Shown: positions 11,001-23,031, numbered from the stretch's first letter. The stretch is DNA of 64,000 nucleotides from Cloeon dipterum (GCF_949628265.1 NC_088786.1:23085681-23149680); one strand, 5' to 3'. Notes: generated by a model from the sequence alone, not told the origin. A program made the numbers and translations.

Positions 11001-13900
11001 TATTCCAGACAAAAACTTTGATTTCCATTAATTTTATGGGATCAATGAAAAATATAAAATAAGGCAGAGTCATTGCTACAGTAGACACGCGCTTTAGGTT
11101 CTATTTTGATCCAGCCAAAATGAGAAAAGAACACTCGGTCTCTGGTTAAAAGCTAATATTAGCCATCGTTATGTGTACCGGATTTTCCCTAGGCGGTGCA
11201 TCGATCTATCAAGGGGTCCATAGTCGCGTTACCGAAACCCCATCCAAGCCATTTATGCGACGAATTTCTCTATTCGCTAATTATAAAATAGCCCCGAGCC
11301 GTGCTGGGAGCGAATTGTGCGTGCAGTTCAAAGGTGGCGATATCATTCTCAAAGAGCTTCGCAAATACGGTCTCCTCCCTATACTCCTGATTCCCATTGT
11401 GTGTGCAACTCGTTCAAAGTCGGAGGAAAGTTGGACGAGGAAATTGGAAACGAAAAGCAGCCACTCGCAATCGCTCCACCGCAGTCGAGGATAAAAATTA
11501 GCCTGCAGCTCGCAAGGTTGGATTTTTCTTTTCAAAGTTAACCAAACACAGAGAGCGAATGGAGAACGAGCATTTCATTCTCCCGCGAGAGCGTGATCAT
11601 AATTGCGACTCCACTTGAGCTGCATTTATTTTCCCAGACATTCAGCTGCTGCAGCACTTAGCTGTGCTGTGCACGGAGCGAAATGCACGGCTTGAAGGAA
11701 CGCGATATTCTGCTCCACTTATTAACAATCCCTTTGATTGCATTGCCGTTTTTATCGCTTCCACTTCCATTCCTTTCGAGCTGTCTCTGTTTTTTTCTCT
11801 CTCTTTATTTCTAAACTGCCTCTTCTCTTTCCTTCTAGACTTGCTTTGAGATACACGTGAGATACAAAAAGAAAGGGTCTGGTCATTAATTAAACATCTC
11901 CGATGATCTTGCACGGCTATAAAAGCCCTAGAACCCATGGAAAGGAGCGATTTGTTTTCTTTGTTGCGCCTCTCAGGCTAACGTATACACATGTGCTTTC
12001 AAGTGGAAAATTTATCAATTTCTTCGACGCAGATAAAGAAGCCGGCAATTATTCATGGTGGCTCAGCAGTCTGGAAACTTGTTCGACTGGATAGAGACAC
12101 GGCTACTTTTCATGTTGATCAAATATTGCTCACACATACGTACATATATACCCGGGAAGAGAATACAATCGCCTGCTGGCCGGTTGCTCAAAGAACTTTG
12201 CGCTAATTGCGTTTACTTAAAAGAGCCGCGCAAACTTCCGTTCACTCTCACATCAACAAGCTGGCAGTCTGTAAAGTTGCACAATGCTTTAAACTATTTC
12301 CGCCTTTCTTGTTGAGCTCTTTCCTCTGACAGCGTTCATGTTTTATCTAATTCTCCGAATTGTGTGTACACGCACTCGTGCTCCTTTAAAACAACAATTT
12401 TATTTCCTACCCTCTCTGCGACTCCTTCAAGTTCGTGGGACGAGTCTGGATTACAAGAGAATGATTCATGCGGCGACCCGATGCAAAAGTTTCGCTGCCA
12501 GCTCCAGTTAGCGCGTCTGGGAGCAAATCCGGCTTGCGTCTCGGCCATAATAATTTTAGAATAAGTGCGAATTTCCATAAACTGCAGTCCACTTGGAAAT
12601 GCATTTTGTTTAAGAAAGTTGGCAGCTTGGATAAAAGTCTTTAGAAACTGTCTAACTTGTTAAGAAATTTATTCTCCCCTTTCTACCCTGTTCCGTGACC
12701 CAGTAAATTGTATCTTGAAGACAAGCGTAATGTAGAGAGAAAAAAACGCACATTATGAACATGCTGATGCTAGCGAGAAAAGGGTATTAACATATTTACG
12801 CAGTAGCAAAAGATGCGAGAATTAATGCTTAATTATAGTCCTGCTCTCCTCTCTTGCAATTTTAAGGCGTCATTAGGGCGTTAGCATAAATTCTAGTTCA
12901 TTATCAACCCAGAGAGGTTCATATTTCAGGTCTAATTATTGCTGAAACTTTATAGGGTAACCGCGCAAATTAATCTTCTGGCATAGAATTCCTAACGCTA
13001 ATTTTTCCTGGAAGAGAGGCATTTTCGTTCGCTGCTGTGTATTTTCCAAAAATAAGCACTACAATTTATCCCTACCAATCATACTATAGGTTCTTATATT
13101 TTTCAAGTTGATAAATTAGATGATTTTTTTAAAACTGGTCCAAATAATCGTTGTTAGAATTAGAGAGAAAAGAATTAAACTTTAATGTTTTTAGTTGAAA
13201 AAATAAGTGTAGTTTATATTTGGAACAAATATGCCTAATATATTTGATTAATTATCTATAATACATTTGAAATTTCAGTTTCTCGAATCCATTAGAAAGC
13301 AACAAATTACAGTAAAGAAAAAAGAGTTTAAAAAACTGGGAATATTTTTAAATTAATTGTTCTTAATGCTCGTCACAGCAAAAATATTGACAGCTGCGCA
13401 GACTTATTTTAAATTTATTGATCACTTTTATCCAAACCAATTGAAACACTGCTTTATTTATTGCATATCTCACAATTTATTATGATAAAAAATACCTTCA
13501 ATTTGTTTTGTGTCTATCACTGCCTGCCTCAAAAGCAATTTACCATAGCATTGACGTCTGGAATTCGTGTGATGTGATTACAGATTCGAGCGTGGACGTG
13601 TGGCAACAGCTGGAGTCGATGCCGCCGCTGCTCGACGCCCTTCCTGACCTGCTCTACGTAGAGGAGATCCCGGACAAAAGGGGCGGCGCGGGGACTGGCA
13701 CAAACGGGCGGAGGCGGCCCGGCTCCCACAAGAGACATTCGGACCGCTACGAGTGCAAGCCAAGCAGGGAGGACGTGGTGCGGTTGTTGCTCGCGCTGCA
13801 CGAGGCCAGAGGAGGCAACTCGGGGAGAACAGTGAACTTTTGCAACCGCAAGCGGCCTGCCAGGAATATCCTGACGAACCTTCGCTTCGTTGGCCGCTGA
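6576..13900 (+). CDS. Secreted peptide precursor, neuropeptide/hormone-like (155 aa)
   Basis: Coding exons are 6576-6726 and 13584-13900. The phases match: ACA G/AT gives Thr-Asp. The start is the ATG directly after a TTGCAG acceptor and opens a clear signal peptide (hydrophobic residues about 2-16). After a linker rich in Asn, Asp and Leu come basic cleavage sites at DKR, GRRR and HKR. The last processed segment starts at HSDRYEC and holds the only two cysteines of the mature chain, which could pair. It ends LRFVGR-stop, where a Gly-Arg tail would allow C-terminal amidation. This is the architecture of an insect neuropeptide or peptide-hormone precursor, but I cannot name the family. Intron 2 is 6857 bases. 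A TATA box (5534) and a non-coding exon precede it. Exon 1 can also read through to an alternative cysteine-rich end (6727-6902). The gene model is fairly secure; the hormone role is inference. Confidence 0.65.
6727..6902 (+). CDS. Alternative cysteine-rich 3' end of the peptide gene (retained intron)
   Basis: If the donor at 6727-6728 is not used, the frame of exon 1 stays open for another 58 codons and stops with TGA at 6900-6902. An AATAAA follows at 6933-6938, only 31 bases after the stop. The extension has eight cysteines, spaced C-x6-C-x3-C-x3-C-x6-C-x8-C-x3-C-x4-C. That is far more than expected for intron sequence, and every cysteine lies downstream of the shared signal peptide. The likely product is a secreted, disulfide-rich protein of about 108 aa sharing its first 50 residues with the long precursor. 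I recognise no family. It could be chance, but the open frame, cysteine density and prompt poly(A) signal agree. Confidence 0.45.
6933..6938 (+). terminator. Poly(A) signal for the short cysteine-rich isoform
   Basis: AATAAA lies 31 bases after the read-through stop codon at 6902 and inside intron 2 of the long isoform. It would produce intronic polyadenylation. Confidence 0.5.
7985..8043. repeat. (CT)n microsatellite, about 29 units
   Basis: An almost pure CT run inside intron 2 of the peptide gene. As a homopurine-homopyrimidine mirror tract it could adopt triplex (H-DNA) structure. Confidence 0.95.
9282..9321. repeat. 20-bp perfect tandem duplication
   Basis: The unit AAACCATATTATTGGTCCA with one flanking C/T occurs twice head-to-tail. 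It contains the inverted CCAAT-like element ATTGG. It lies in intron 2 of the peptide gene. Confidence 0.85.
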
Positions 13901-13917
13901 TCAGCTGGTCAGCGGCC
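13892..13917 (+). other. Hairpin over the stop codon of the peptide precursor
   Basis: The bases GGCCGCTGA (13892-13900), which end in the TGA stop, pair perfectly with TCAGCGGCC (13909-13917) across an 8-base loop. In the mRNA the stop codon itself would lie in the stem. Confidence 0.6.
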
Positions 13918-14626
13918 GCTGTGTGAATGTGCGTGTTTCAGTGTCTAAAATATCACGCGGCATCGCGTTATTGGCTGTGGAATACTTGGATGTTGGTCTT
14001 TTATGAGGGTAGACTTTGAAGAAAGTTCTTAAATTGAAGTCTGAATTATTGACACTTTGAAGGGTTTAATTTTATAAGCATTTCCATGCGGCTATTACCG
14101 ATAGTTAAGAGTATAACATATATATGTAGGTTTTTAGTTACTTAACAAAATTTAATTTAACAGGCAATTCACGCCTTTCAATTTCTCTGAAAATTTAGAC
14201 ATTAAAAATAGCTCTCGCCCCAAATTAAAACTTTGAAGCACACCCTCAAACAAAAAATCCACCCACATGATTGTGGTTATTTCATCTTAGAATTTTGTTA
14301 ATAGCCAACAGATTTGGTACTTAAGCTCTTGGGAGTGTAAAACGTCATCGAAAAACTCATTTCGGAATTTTTGTTTGTCGAGTGCGACGGCGGTGTAAGC
14401 ATTGCTGCAGTACACATACCACCAGCTAAATTATTCAGAGCTGAATTTTCGAGTCAGAGAGCCGACGAGTGTCATACACCGCACGTCAACCGCTGATGAA
14501 AACACACCCTCGTGGGCCACGAGTCAATTTTTCCACATGTAAATAACGCTGCCGGCCGCCCGTGTATCGCTGCAGAAGCACGGACAAAAAGCCAAAACCG
14601 CAACACGAACAGCAAGAACAACGGTA
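13901..14626. other. Gap between convergent genes (3' UTR and spacer)
   Basis: This holds the presumed 3' UTR of the peptide gene, with ATTAAA hexamers near 14201 and 14226. It must also hold the 3' end of the minus-strand CUB gene. No coding sequence was seen. Confidence 0.5.
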
Positions 14627-17600
14627 CTAGGGGAACAGCAGCGCAAAAATAAACGCATCTCTATTCTTGTATAGAAAACACAAAATAAAATTTAATATTT
14701 TGCCATCACAAATGTTGTTCCTTTTTGTCTGGTAGAAGCGTAAACGCGTGTTCTCCCTCCAGGCGCCGAGCGTGCGGTGCGGTTTCCTCTCTGCTTGGTT
14801 GAAAAACAAAAACTTTATTCTGGCGGGGTGAACAATATTTCTGTGCGCATACTCACTCTCACTTCTTCTCGTTCCGCCACTGTTGATTCTGCGTGATGGG
14901 GTGTGAAACGTAATTACCTGAGCCTGCTGGGCTGGGTGGCGCGGCTGTTGCTAATTTTTTCACCGGGATTACTCCCACTGCGGAGAACAATCAAAATGCG
15001 CATCGTGAGACAAGATGCGACGGATTAAATGGGTTGGAGCTCGGCTTTTTGTGCTGCGGTAATCCGCTTTTATTGAAAATTGTTTCAGGGAACAGTAAAA
15101 TTAAAATGATTGTGAAAAATCCAGAATCCAGGCAACATGCTGGGCGTGGATGCGACGCAGGTTGCATAATCAATATTTGATATTCAAGCCAAGAAATAAA
15201 ATTTTCCTCTCTTGTCCCGACCGTCGGACCGTCTTTGTCAGGCCTCTGATCGATTGGAAGGGGAAACCGTAAAATTTTAGCGTATCTTTTACAACCGGAA
15301 TAAGCAATTTCTTACTACATTTTCTGCTTCATTTCGCAAATTTGCCTTCCAAATCTTCACCAACCACTACTAACAGTTCAATTACTCGCGTTCATGAAAA
15401 ATTCATATCCTGCTGAGAAAAAATTGATTCAGATCCAATCAAGAACGTACTGCCAGCGTCGTTTAATGAGCACCAGCAGCTCTCCGACAGATTATTAAGC
15501 CGGCTACGTGCTCAAAGGGTAATGAACTTGTTAAAAAATCTAGGCAGCAGCGTGCTGTCGAGCTCCACTTGAAACGTTAATGCGGATATCTGCCAGCAAA
15601 CGCCAAAATTGATAAAAGGAGCGAGGCGGTTATAATTTATTCTCAGCCGACAGAGCTAGCTAAATATTTTTTTTGGGTATAAACACCAAAGTTTTACGCG
15701 AGCTTGTCAACGGAAATTCATATTTTCGATTGTTTGGGTAAAAAATGCAAATGAATCTAATTAATTGGCGTCAGGGCCAACTTGGGCTTCGGAAGCAATA
15801 AATAATCTGTCTCGTCGGTCGGTCGTTCGGTTCGTTCGTTCGGACGGACGGATAAAAAAAGGAGAACAGCAGCGGCGTCGGAGGCAGCGAATTCCAGTGT
15901 CGGCTGGCGGCATGTTCTCCGGCACCGCATTCATTAATCCGCATAGAGAGCACAGGGAGAAAGCGGCAGGCACAATCGATGGGGCGGGATGAGAAGGAAA
16001 AAGCAGCATGTTCCCGGCGTCGCCTCATGGCCCACGGAAGGGTTAAGGGGGAGAGGGAGGGAGACTAATGTCGGCCACCCACCCGCCAGCCTACTGTGTG
16101 AATAAATGCTGCGTGTGTTTGTACTCACGATCGAGAGAACGGCACTCGAAACTCTGCTGGCCGCGGACGAGAAAAGTGCCGGGAAGTTTGCTGCCCATGT
16201 TGCGATAGTCGATCCTCGCCTCTGGTCCTCGGAAATCAACAGTCACTGGGGACACACACACGCACGCACAAGGCAGCTGTTAATACACTAATTGGATTTG
16301 CCGAAAAAGCGTTTCAAGGCGAGCCGGCATCTTTCAAAACGCGCCTGCAACTTCATTAGGACAAATATTAATTAGATCACGCTTCCAATTAGGACTGACC
16401 CAGGCCCGACCACCCTCCAGCTCGCCGGGAAATATGCGGCTACTGCGAAAGCGAACGGCACCGCCTCTCTGCGAAACCTAAATTAAGAGAAATGGCCACC
16501 GCCGGGTTTTCAGCCCTGTTTAATTGCAGTTTAACCCGGTGTAACCGGGCGAAATCTTTTGCCAGCTCGAATCGAGCCATTTGCGGTGAATAGTGCAAAT
16601 TCAATTAGAGAGTATAAATTGTGGCGGGTCTTAACGCTGACCATTTGTATTTATTTACGTCGAATTTACATAAGGGGTGAACGCGTTAGGCTTCGCACAG
16701 TCGTGAGTGCTGCGTTTGTCTTAATCTCGGAAAACCCTGCTAACGGATTAAAAAAGAGTGTAGAGGGGAGCAATTAATTGGCACCATAGGCAACTTAAAC
16801 GCTTTGTTAATAATTCGCGTCAACAACATTCCCGCATTTTTTGCTTGCCATAAATATTGACTTCAAAGGGATTTTACAGAAAGCCAAAAGTCGATTGATG
16901 AAAGCCAGATATTGAAAATGTTGGGCTTTTTTAGGCTTCAGATAGCGATCGTTTGAGTTGATTTTTTTAATATTTAACTCCTAAGTGTGCACTAATTTGA
17001 ATGGGACCAAGGAACAATAAATATTCAAATATTCAGAATATGCGAGTTTTCTAAAAAAAATCGACATTGCTTTAAGTAATTTTGTTTTTGCTAATTTCGA
17101 TTCCGAATTAGGATTATCTATCCAACGGCGTAATAAATTTGATGGAGAGACTTCTTGTATTGAAAAAAATTAGATTTTTGGTAGGGAGAACATTTTCACC
17201 ATTATGAAAAAAAAACAAAAACTTTGCACTCAATTAATAAAAATAAACTCTAAATCTTAAAAAATTACTATGACGAATGAAGACAGATTTCCCCCTTGTT
17301 GCTTTAAAACGTTTTTCTTAGGGATTAGTTGCAACAATAACTTTCTGAGGTTTGCAGTAACAAAATCATGAGCAAAATTCGTACCCTGCCTTTTCCTTTT
17401 TTGATATCTTTGAAAGTATCAAGTTTCACAGACCAAATTGCTTTGCTCAACTTGGCACAGTGATTCATCTCGACTACTCTAAAAGCAAGCTGATGCTTTT
17501 ATATGAGTCCTTCCCACCAGAAGCCATTGTTTGAAAATGAACGATGCCACCGCGTCCCACATTTCACTCTTCAAGCTCGTTTTCCTTCAATTATGCAAGG

Positions 17601-20600
17601 GGTAATTAATCGCTCGAGTGCAGCAGGCGCAGGATGCCGCGCCGGAATGGCCTGCAGTACTTCCGGTTGCATAGCTTCACAAATCACTCGTTGGCAGCGG
17701 CTGCTGTTATGCTGCTGTCGGCCGCTCTGCCCGTCTATGCAACTCGAAACGTCAGCCGAAGCTGCTCTTTGAAACCAAATGCAGACACCCTTGTCGCCAG
17801 TTTCCTAAAAGACTCAAAAGGAATACCAACACCTACTCTTTCTCGCGTGGGTGGATTAGATCTACCCGATACATTTGAAGAGATGCGAAAAAGTGTGAAA
17901 CTGACCTGTCTGGGTCGAATATAATTTCCACCCTCGCGGACGCCATGAACATTAATTTATTTATTTATATTTATTTCATAGCCTTGATTTCCACGAAACG
18001 TATTAACTTTATTTTACAATTCAGACTTTCAAACTAAAACAATTTCGGCAAACTTTTTCCTTCACACCTGCACGCGGCGAGGTGTTGACATTCCAGCGGC
18101 GCTCCTGGAAAATGCAAAATATTCGAGGGGAATTAAGTTCCACGAGTGGTGTGCGCGCGCGAAAAAGTTAGCTCGTGCGGAAAAGTTTGCGAGAGTGAGA
18201 GCGAATGAAATCGCCGCTGCCGAAAAATATAATTGAGTTTGTTTTGCTTTCCATAATTCGCAGCGCGCGCTCTCGTTTCTCTCCGGGGATCAAAGTTTGC
18301 TGGATCGGCTCAGCAGAAGCAGCAGCAGCAGCAGCGGCGGCGGCGGTGGCAGAGGCGGCGCGTGTTCGCGAAAGTTGTTGCGCATTTTGCTAATTCAATA
18401 AATAAAAGAGCCGGCCGAGGGAGCGTTGTGTGTTTGCGAAACGCGTGCGTGAGAGGCTGAAAGTTGCAGTGGCGCACCGGCCATTGTGCTCGGATTTCCA
18501 CAGTCTTTCTTTTCTTATACTCACACTGTCTCAAGGGCTGCTCTCCGCAAATGCGTTGGCCGTCGACCTCGACCCACTCCTGCCGGCAGTCCAGTTTGAG
18601 ACTCTCGAGGTTCAGCTGCAGCTCGCACGCGTCCTGCGGCACCAAAAGAACAAAATGTGTCTCTCGTGTTCAGGGAAATGGAAATATAATAATATATGGA
18701 AAGTTACGAGAGTGCAGATAGGGCAGATGCCTGCGCGGAATATGGAATGCCTTCTTGATTTGATTACGAGTGGAGACGAGAGAATGGAAAGCAGCAGATC
18801 ACAAAGGCAACTCACAGAAATGGGATATTTTATTTTGATACAGACGTCGATGCTTTGAAAGGACACAAAAAGCGGACATAAAGACATAAAAGATTTCAAC
18901 AGCCATTGAGAGAGAAGAAGACCTGCTTTTGCTTTCAGACGCGCAAACTTTCTCTTCGCCGTTTTTTCATTGCCCACCCACTTTAAACCTTAATCTGAGT
19001 TTCAGCAGCATAAATAAATATAAATCTGATTTTCGTTGAATAGAGACGCGTAGGAAGTTAACTTTCTCACCGCTTTCAAATTTGAATTGTAATTTTTCTT
19101 ATGAACAAAATAAATATGTTTTGATCCATCTGGAGTCATTTTATGGAAGCGCGCGTGCTGCGCAAGGACGGATAGCAGGAATCACCACCCGTGGCTCTCG
19201 ATGTGGAAGAACAGTGGGATCGCGAGTGGTTTCCCTTAAAACACAACAGTCGTCTTTCCCGCAAGAAAGAGAGGCCCAAAATGCCTCAGGGAAATATATA
19301 TGTATGTATGTGCGTGGAAACGCAAAGGGGGAACCGTTTGGACGAAGTTTCTCTACGAAATTAAATATTGAAATTTATTACGTCTAGAACAGCTGGGGAC
19401 GTTAAATTTTCAAGTGAAGCTGAAAAAAACCTTTCTCGTGTGTGCTCCCTCGGAAATCTGCGCGGGTAAACAAAATTAAAAGCTTTCGGCCCCAGATTTC
19501 CATGCAAATTCGACAAGCCAATCTGTGTAAGTGCCCGAGAGCGAGCGCGGACAGGGAAGAACACAGCTGCAGCGCCGGCAAAGTGCCTTTTCGCGGCGGG
19601 CACAGTTTTGGACCGCGCGCTCAGGATCGGCAGCAAACGCAAACACTCCTGCAAGGTAGGCAATGATGGCGCAAGCACAATATTTAGCAAACACGTTCGA
19701 AGCGACTGCAAATATGCCGCCCGGGCGGCAGCCGAGGGCGAAAGCAAGAGGAAGAGTATCAAAGCCAACCAGGCGCACGAATTCGCCGAAAGGAAATAAC
19801 GAGAGGACCACTTTCGAGGAGATAAAACACAGCGCGAGAGCTAAGAGAGGTGACGTGTTTCGAGATGAGATCGAGCACATGCACACACGGAGAGAGGTGC
19901 AGCAGGAAGGCCAAATATTTGACTCACCGGGTGCGCCTTGTAGACTGAGAGTCTGCAGCTCCAGTGCTTGCCGATTTCCCGCACCGACGGCAGCCACTCG
20001 GAACTGACGGTGACGAACTCGGCGGCGGAAGTGACCCGGTTGCAGAGTGGGCCAGGCATCGAGGGCGCCGGAGGCTCGCTCTTGCTCGTGTCCCACGGCG
20101 GGGACAGCGGAGGTGGCAGACGTGGGGGCTGGTGACCGTGAGGGGGAACCGGGGGCGGGCAGTGGCCCGGGGGCAGCGTCTTGATGCCGCCCCACTCGCA
20201 CTTGAGCAGCCACAGCCAGCGCCACCGGTAGGGGTTGGGTTTGTGCACCGGCGGTGGCAATAAAGGGGCCGGAGGTCTCGGCGGCCCGGGAGGCGGACGA
20301 GCCGGGATCAGCGACTGGCAGGACACCCTCGAAATGATAATTTTGAAGCCTGATTGGGGAGGGCCGGCCAAGCTTCCGGAACGGAAGTATACGGGAAAGA
20401 AGCCTCCCTCGACGCGGAAGAATTTTTCGCCAGCAAGGCCTCCGCAGAGGCGGGGCTGTTCCTCACCAATCTTGCACACAGAATGTTAATGAAAATATTT
20501 TTTTCCGTTTGGTGAAATCGTTCAGTCATATGTATTTTGACATAATTATATATAAAAGTTTGCTATTTTGTTCTATTAAAAAATTTCATAGGAACGGAAG

Positions 20601-22496
20601 ATTGTGTTTGTCAACTCTGTGATAAGAGGATTAATTTGTACAAAAAGCCTGCCTCGAGCCATCAAGATCAAATTGAAAAACTGAGTGGTCAACTGGTCAT
20701 CCACATGTGAAGTGTTTAGTAAATTACCATCATCATCATCAATCGTGATAATGAAATTCTGTTTTTTTATATTTTCTTTCCGTTTTTAGTTAAGTTTGTT
20801 CTAAATAGAATTTAATATTTATAAGAAGTTCATTTTTTTAAAAAAAAATATTTTGATGATTTTGACAACTATAGCAATAAAAAATCTGTACCATACGTAA
20901 CTTGCAAAAACCACAAAAAGTTCATTTTCATTATTTAATTTTTTTATAGCGAACGGTCATCAGACCCTTTAGAATAAAAAAGCATAATTATATATATACT
21001 AATCGGATTTTAACTCACTTTGATCCAGTCCTGGACGCAATTCGGAGTCCACCGAATGGCTAGGTGAGCTATAGAAACCCTCAGACATGCGGGTGCGAGC
21101 AATGGAACTTTCACTTTGTACAAGCACTTTGAGTTGGGCGGGTAAGGCCCAGGGTGGTTTGGGCTCACCAGCACAGAGGTTGGCGACAGAAACGTTCCTC
21201 CGCACGGCACGACCGATGGCGGTGGCGGCGGTGCAGGCAGATCTAGTGACAATTTTAAACTTTTTTCGTTAAACATGCGAACACACGCGCGCTGGCATAT
21301 TTCGCAAAATCAGTTTAATTAAAAAACTTTTCATGCGGAATTTTATTAAAAAACTTTTGGTCTGTGGCTGAAGTGATTTTTCTGACATTTATGAAATGAG
21401 TAAAAGGTACAATATAATATATATATAGTTTTAAAATTTTCATTCAGCTACAAAAAAAGCGCGAATCATGATTCAATAGTGTACTAGTAAAAAAGTGTTG
21501 CCAAAATGCGGTCAAGCGAACCCATCCACCTGCTGCTGCGGGGAAACGAATTTCCACTCAATGAACACCAAAGGGGAGTTTTGAGCGCGCCTCCAGCACT
21601 AAAGCGGCTGCTCGCCAAATCTATAGATTTTCGGTCCGCACGCCAAGCGAGTCTTTCAATCAGCAGTTTGTCTCTGACCTTTCCCGACCCCATCTGAGCG
21701 GCTTAATTAAAACGACAGGCATCGATGGCTGTGTCTTTCTACTTACATGGCCCACTGGGTGGAAAAGGGTGATTAGGACAGTTGTTCGGGTGGTGCGGGT
21801 GCCCGAAAAGCCTCTGCTCAGCAGCAGCGGCACCATTGCCTGTCACATTCACCGTCTTTTTTAAGTTCACCGCCTATTCAGCAGAAAAAGCAAATTATTT
21901 TTCAGCTCTGTCATTATTTTTTACCGAAGAATAATAATTGCTCTTTGGTTTTTAACGAAAAAAATTTCTGAATTAAACTTTTAGTAAAAAGTGAATTAAT
22001 TATTATATTCATGTATTTACAGAGGTAGGTTGTTTAGCAATATATTTTTTAATTTTAACTTATAAAAATAAACTTAAAACAAATCTAAAAAACATTTTTT
22101 TACAATTTTTTAATAAAATTGTGTTAAGCTAACATATAGTTTTTAATTTGAGTCTCGAGCACATCAAACATTGAATTTTTAAAAAAAATATGTTATTGAC
22201 TATTGACAAAGCACGCAAATTTTGTTTCACTGTTTTGTATTTTTTTTTTTACTTACCAAATGAGTATGGTTTGCCCCTTGAGAAGCTCTATTGATGATGT
22301 AAAGCACATCGTCAAGCTGTGACTCGTCACTCACATTTTTTTTGGTATTTAGATATGTAGCTGGACCTCGAGGGCTCAGAATTTCCACTGCAGTGCTGTC
22401 GTTGGAGTATCTGTGGTTGCGGGCCCGTGCGCTCTCTGACACACTGCGGACCGCGCCGAAAAGAGCAACCAGTACGAGAAGCCACTGGTGCGGCAT
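14627..22496 (-). CDS. Secreted protein with two CUB domains and a Pro-rich linker (about 527 aa)
   Basis: Coding exons, right to left: 22257-22496, 21747-21873, 21019-21242, 19928-20470, 18525-18633, 16129-16245, 14918-14977 and 14627-14790. All phases join (1584 nt). The last two exons are tentative. The start opens a signal peptide (LLVLVALFGAV), and a minus-strand TATA box lies about 50 bases upstream. CUB domain 1 begins near residue 136 (CGGTFLSPTSVLVSPNHPGP) and runs through DWIKIGE, RLCGG and YFRSGS to SGFKIII. A linker of about 85 residues is very rich in proline. CUB domain 2 (about 335-470) contains CNRVTSAAEFVTVSS, CRLSVYK, CELQL, RICGEQP and VDFRG. CUB domains mediate extracellular protein binding. 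No protease, LDL-A or transmembrane segment was seen in the secure part, so a binding or adaptor role outside the cell is likely. I cannot assign an orthologue. Confidence 0.7.
14978..19927 (-). other. Introns in the 3' half of the CUB gene
   Basis: The long introns 14978-16128, 16246-18524 and 18634-19927 hold no further supported exon. The plus-strand open frame at 17634-17924 has no recognised similarity and no flanking structure. A CAG/CGG triplet run lies at 18311-18360. Confidence 0.5.
18311..18360. repeat. CAG/CGG trinucleotide repeat
   Basis: CAG units grade into CGG units within an intron of the CUB gene. The repeat encodes nothing in the gene model; the poly-Ala frame across it is incidental. 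Confidence 0.85.
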
Positions 22497-22545
22497 CGCG
22501 TTTGAGTCTGCTGCAAAAATAGGCTACAGATGGATCCAGATCATC

Positions 22546-22551
22546 TTTATA
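22546..22551 (-). promoter_or_regulatory. TATA box of the CUB-domain gene
   Basis: TATAAA on the minus strand (TTTATA on plus) is 50 bases upstream of the ATG at 22496. Transcription would start near 22518 and give a 5' leader of about 22 bases. Confidence 0.5.
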
Positions 22552-23021
22552 CGGGCCAGCAAAGGAAGTGTGTTTGCCCTAGTGACACTCAAGCTTCCAC
22601 TGCTTGCAACGAACCGAACAGTTACAAAAGAGAAACACCCTCAGAACAAATACTCGTGGCCAGCTATGCTAATATGACTGCACCTTTTTCCCGTGAAACA
22701 ATACTTTGAATCATCAGCAGAATGCGCTTTTGGACATGTGCGCAAGTTGTAAAAGTGAAAACAATGAAATTGTCGCTGCTGATTGTCTTTCACGTGAGCA
22801 CTACAAGTGTCATCTGGTTATTTTGAAATTTAAAATATCACTCAAGAAATAATTATGACAACATTTCTGAAGCACCATTTAATATAATATTTGCAATTTG
22901 TTAATAATTTGATGTTATAAGGTTAACTCTAGAATAAAACGAAGAATTCGCAAAGAAAACGATTTCCATTTATTCAACCAAATCATTTTTGTAATTTACA
23001 AGGGCTTTTGAACGGTTAAAT
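22552..23021. other. Spacer between the CUB gene promoter and the UBR gene 3' end
   Basis: AT-rich DNA with no open frame of interest. It should contain the proximal promoter of the CUB gene. The transcription end of the UBR gene lies at its right border. Confidence 0.5.
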
Positions 23022-23031
23022 TTTATTTATT
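23022..23031 (-). terminator. Poly(A) signals of the UBR gene
   Basis: Two overlapping minus-strand AATAAA hexamers (TTTATTTATT on plus) lie about 150 bases downstream of the UBR stop codon. Confidence 0.55.

Larger units (their letters stand above)
6939..13583 (+). other. Intron 2 of the peptide gene; no further exon supported
   Basis: This 6.6 kb stretch separates the two coding exons. It holds a CT microsatellite (7985-8043), a 20-base tandem duplication (9282-9321) and AT-rich DNA from about 12.6 to 13.5 kb. Long open frames at 7806-8573 and 8123-8734 cross the CT repeat or CpG-rich DNA and do not look like proteins. Enhancers or alternative exons are possible but not visible. Confidence 0.5.

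Noticed and set aside
17634..17924. 96-codon plus-strand frame with a hydrophobic N-terminal stretch
   Set aside because: It lies in an intron of the minus-strand CUB gene. The hydrophobic stretch is not at the start, and no promoter, poly(A) signal or family match was seen.
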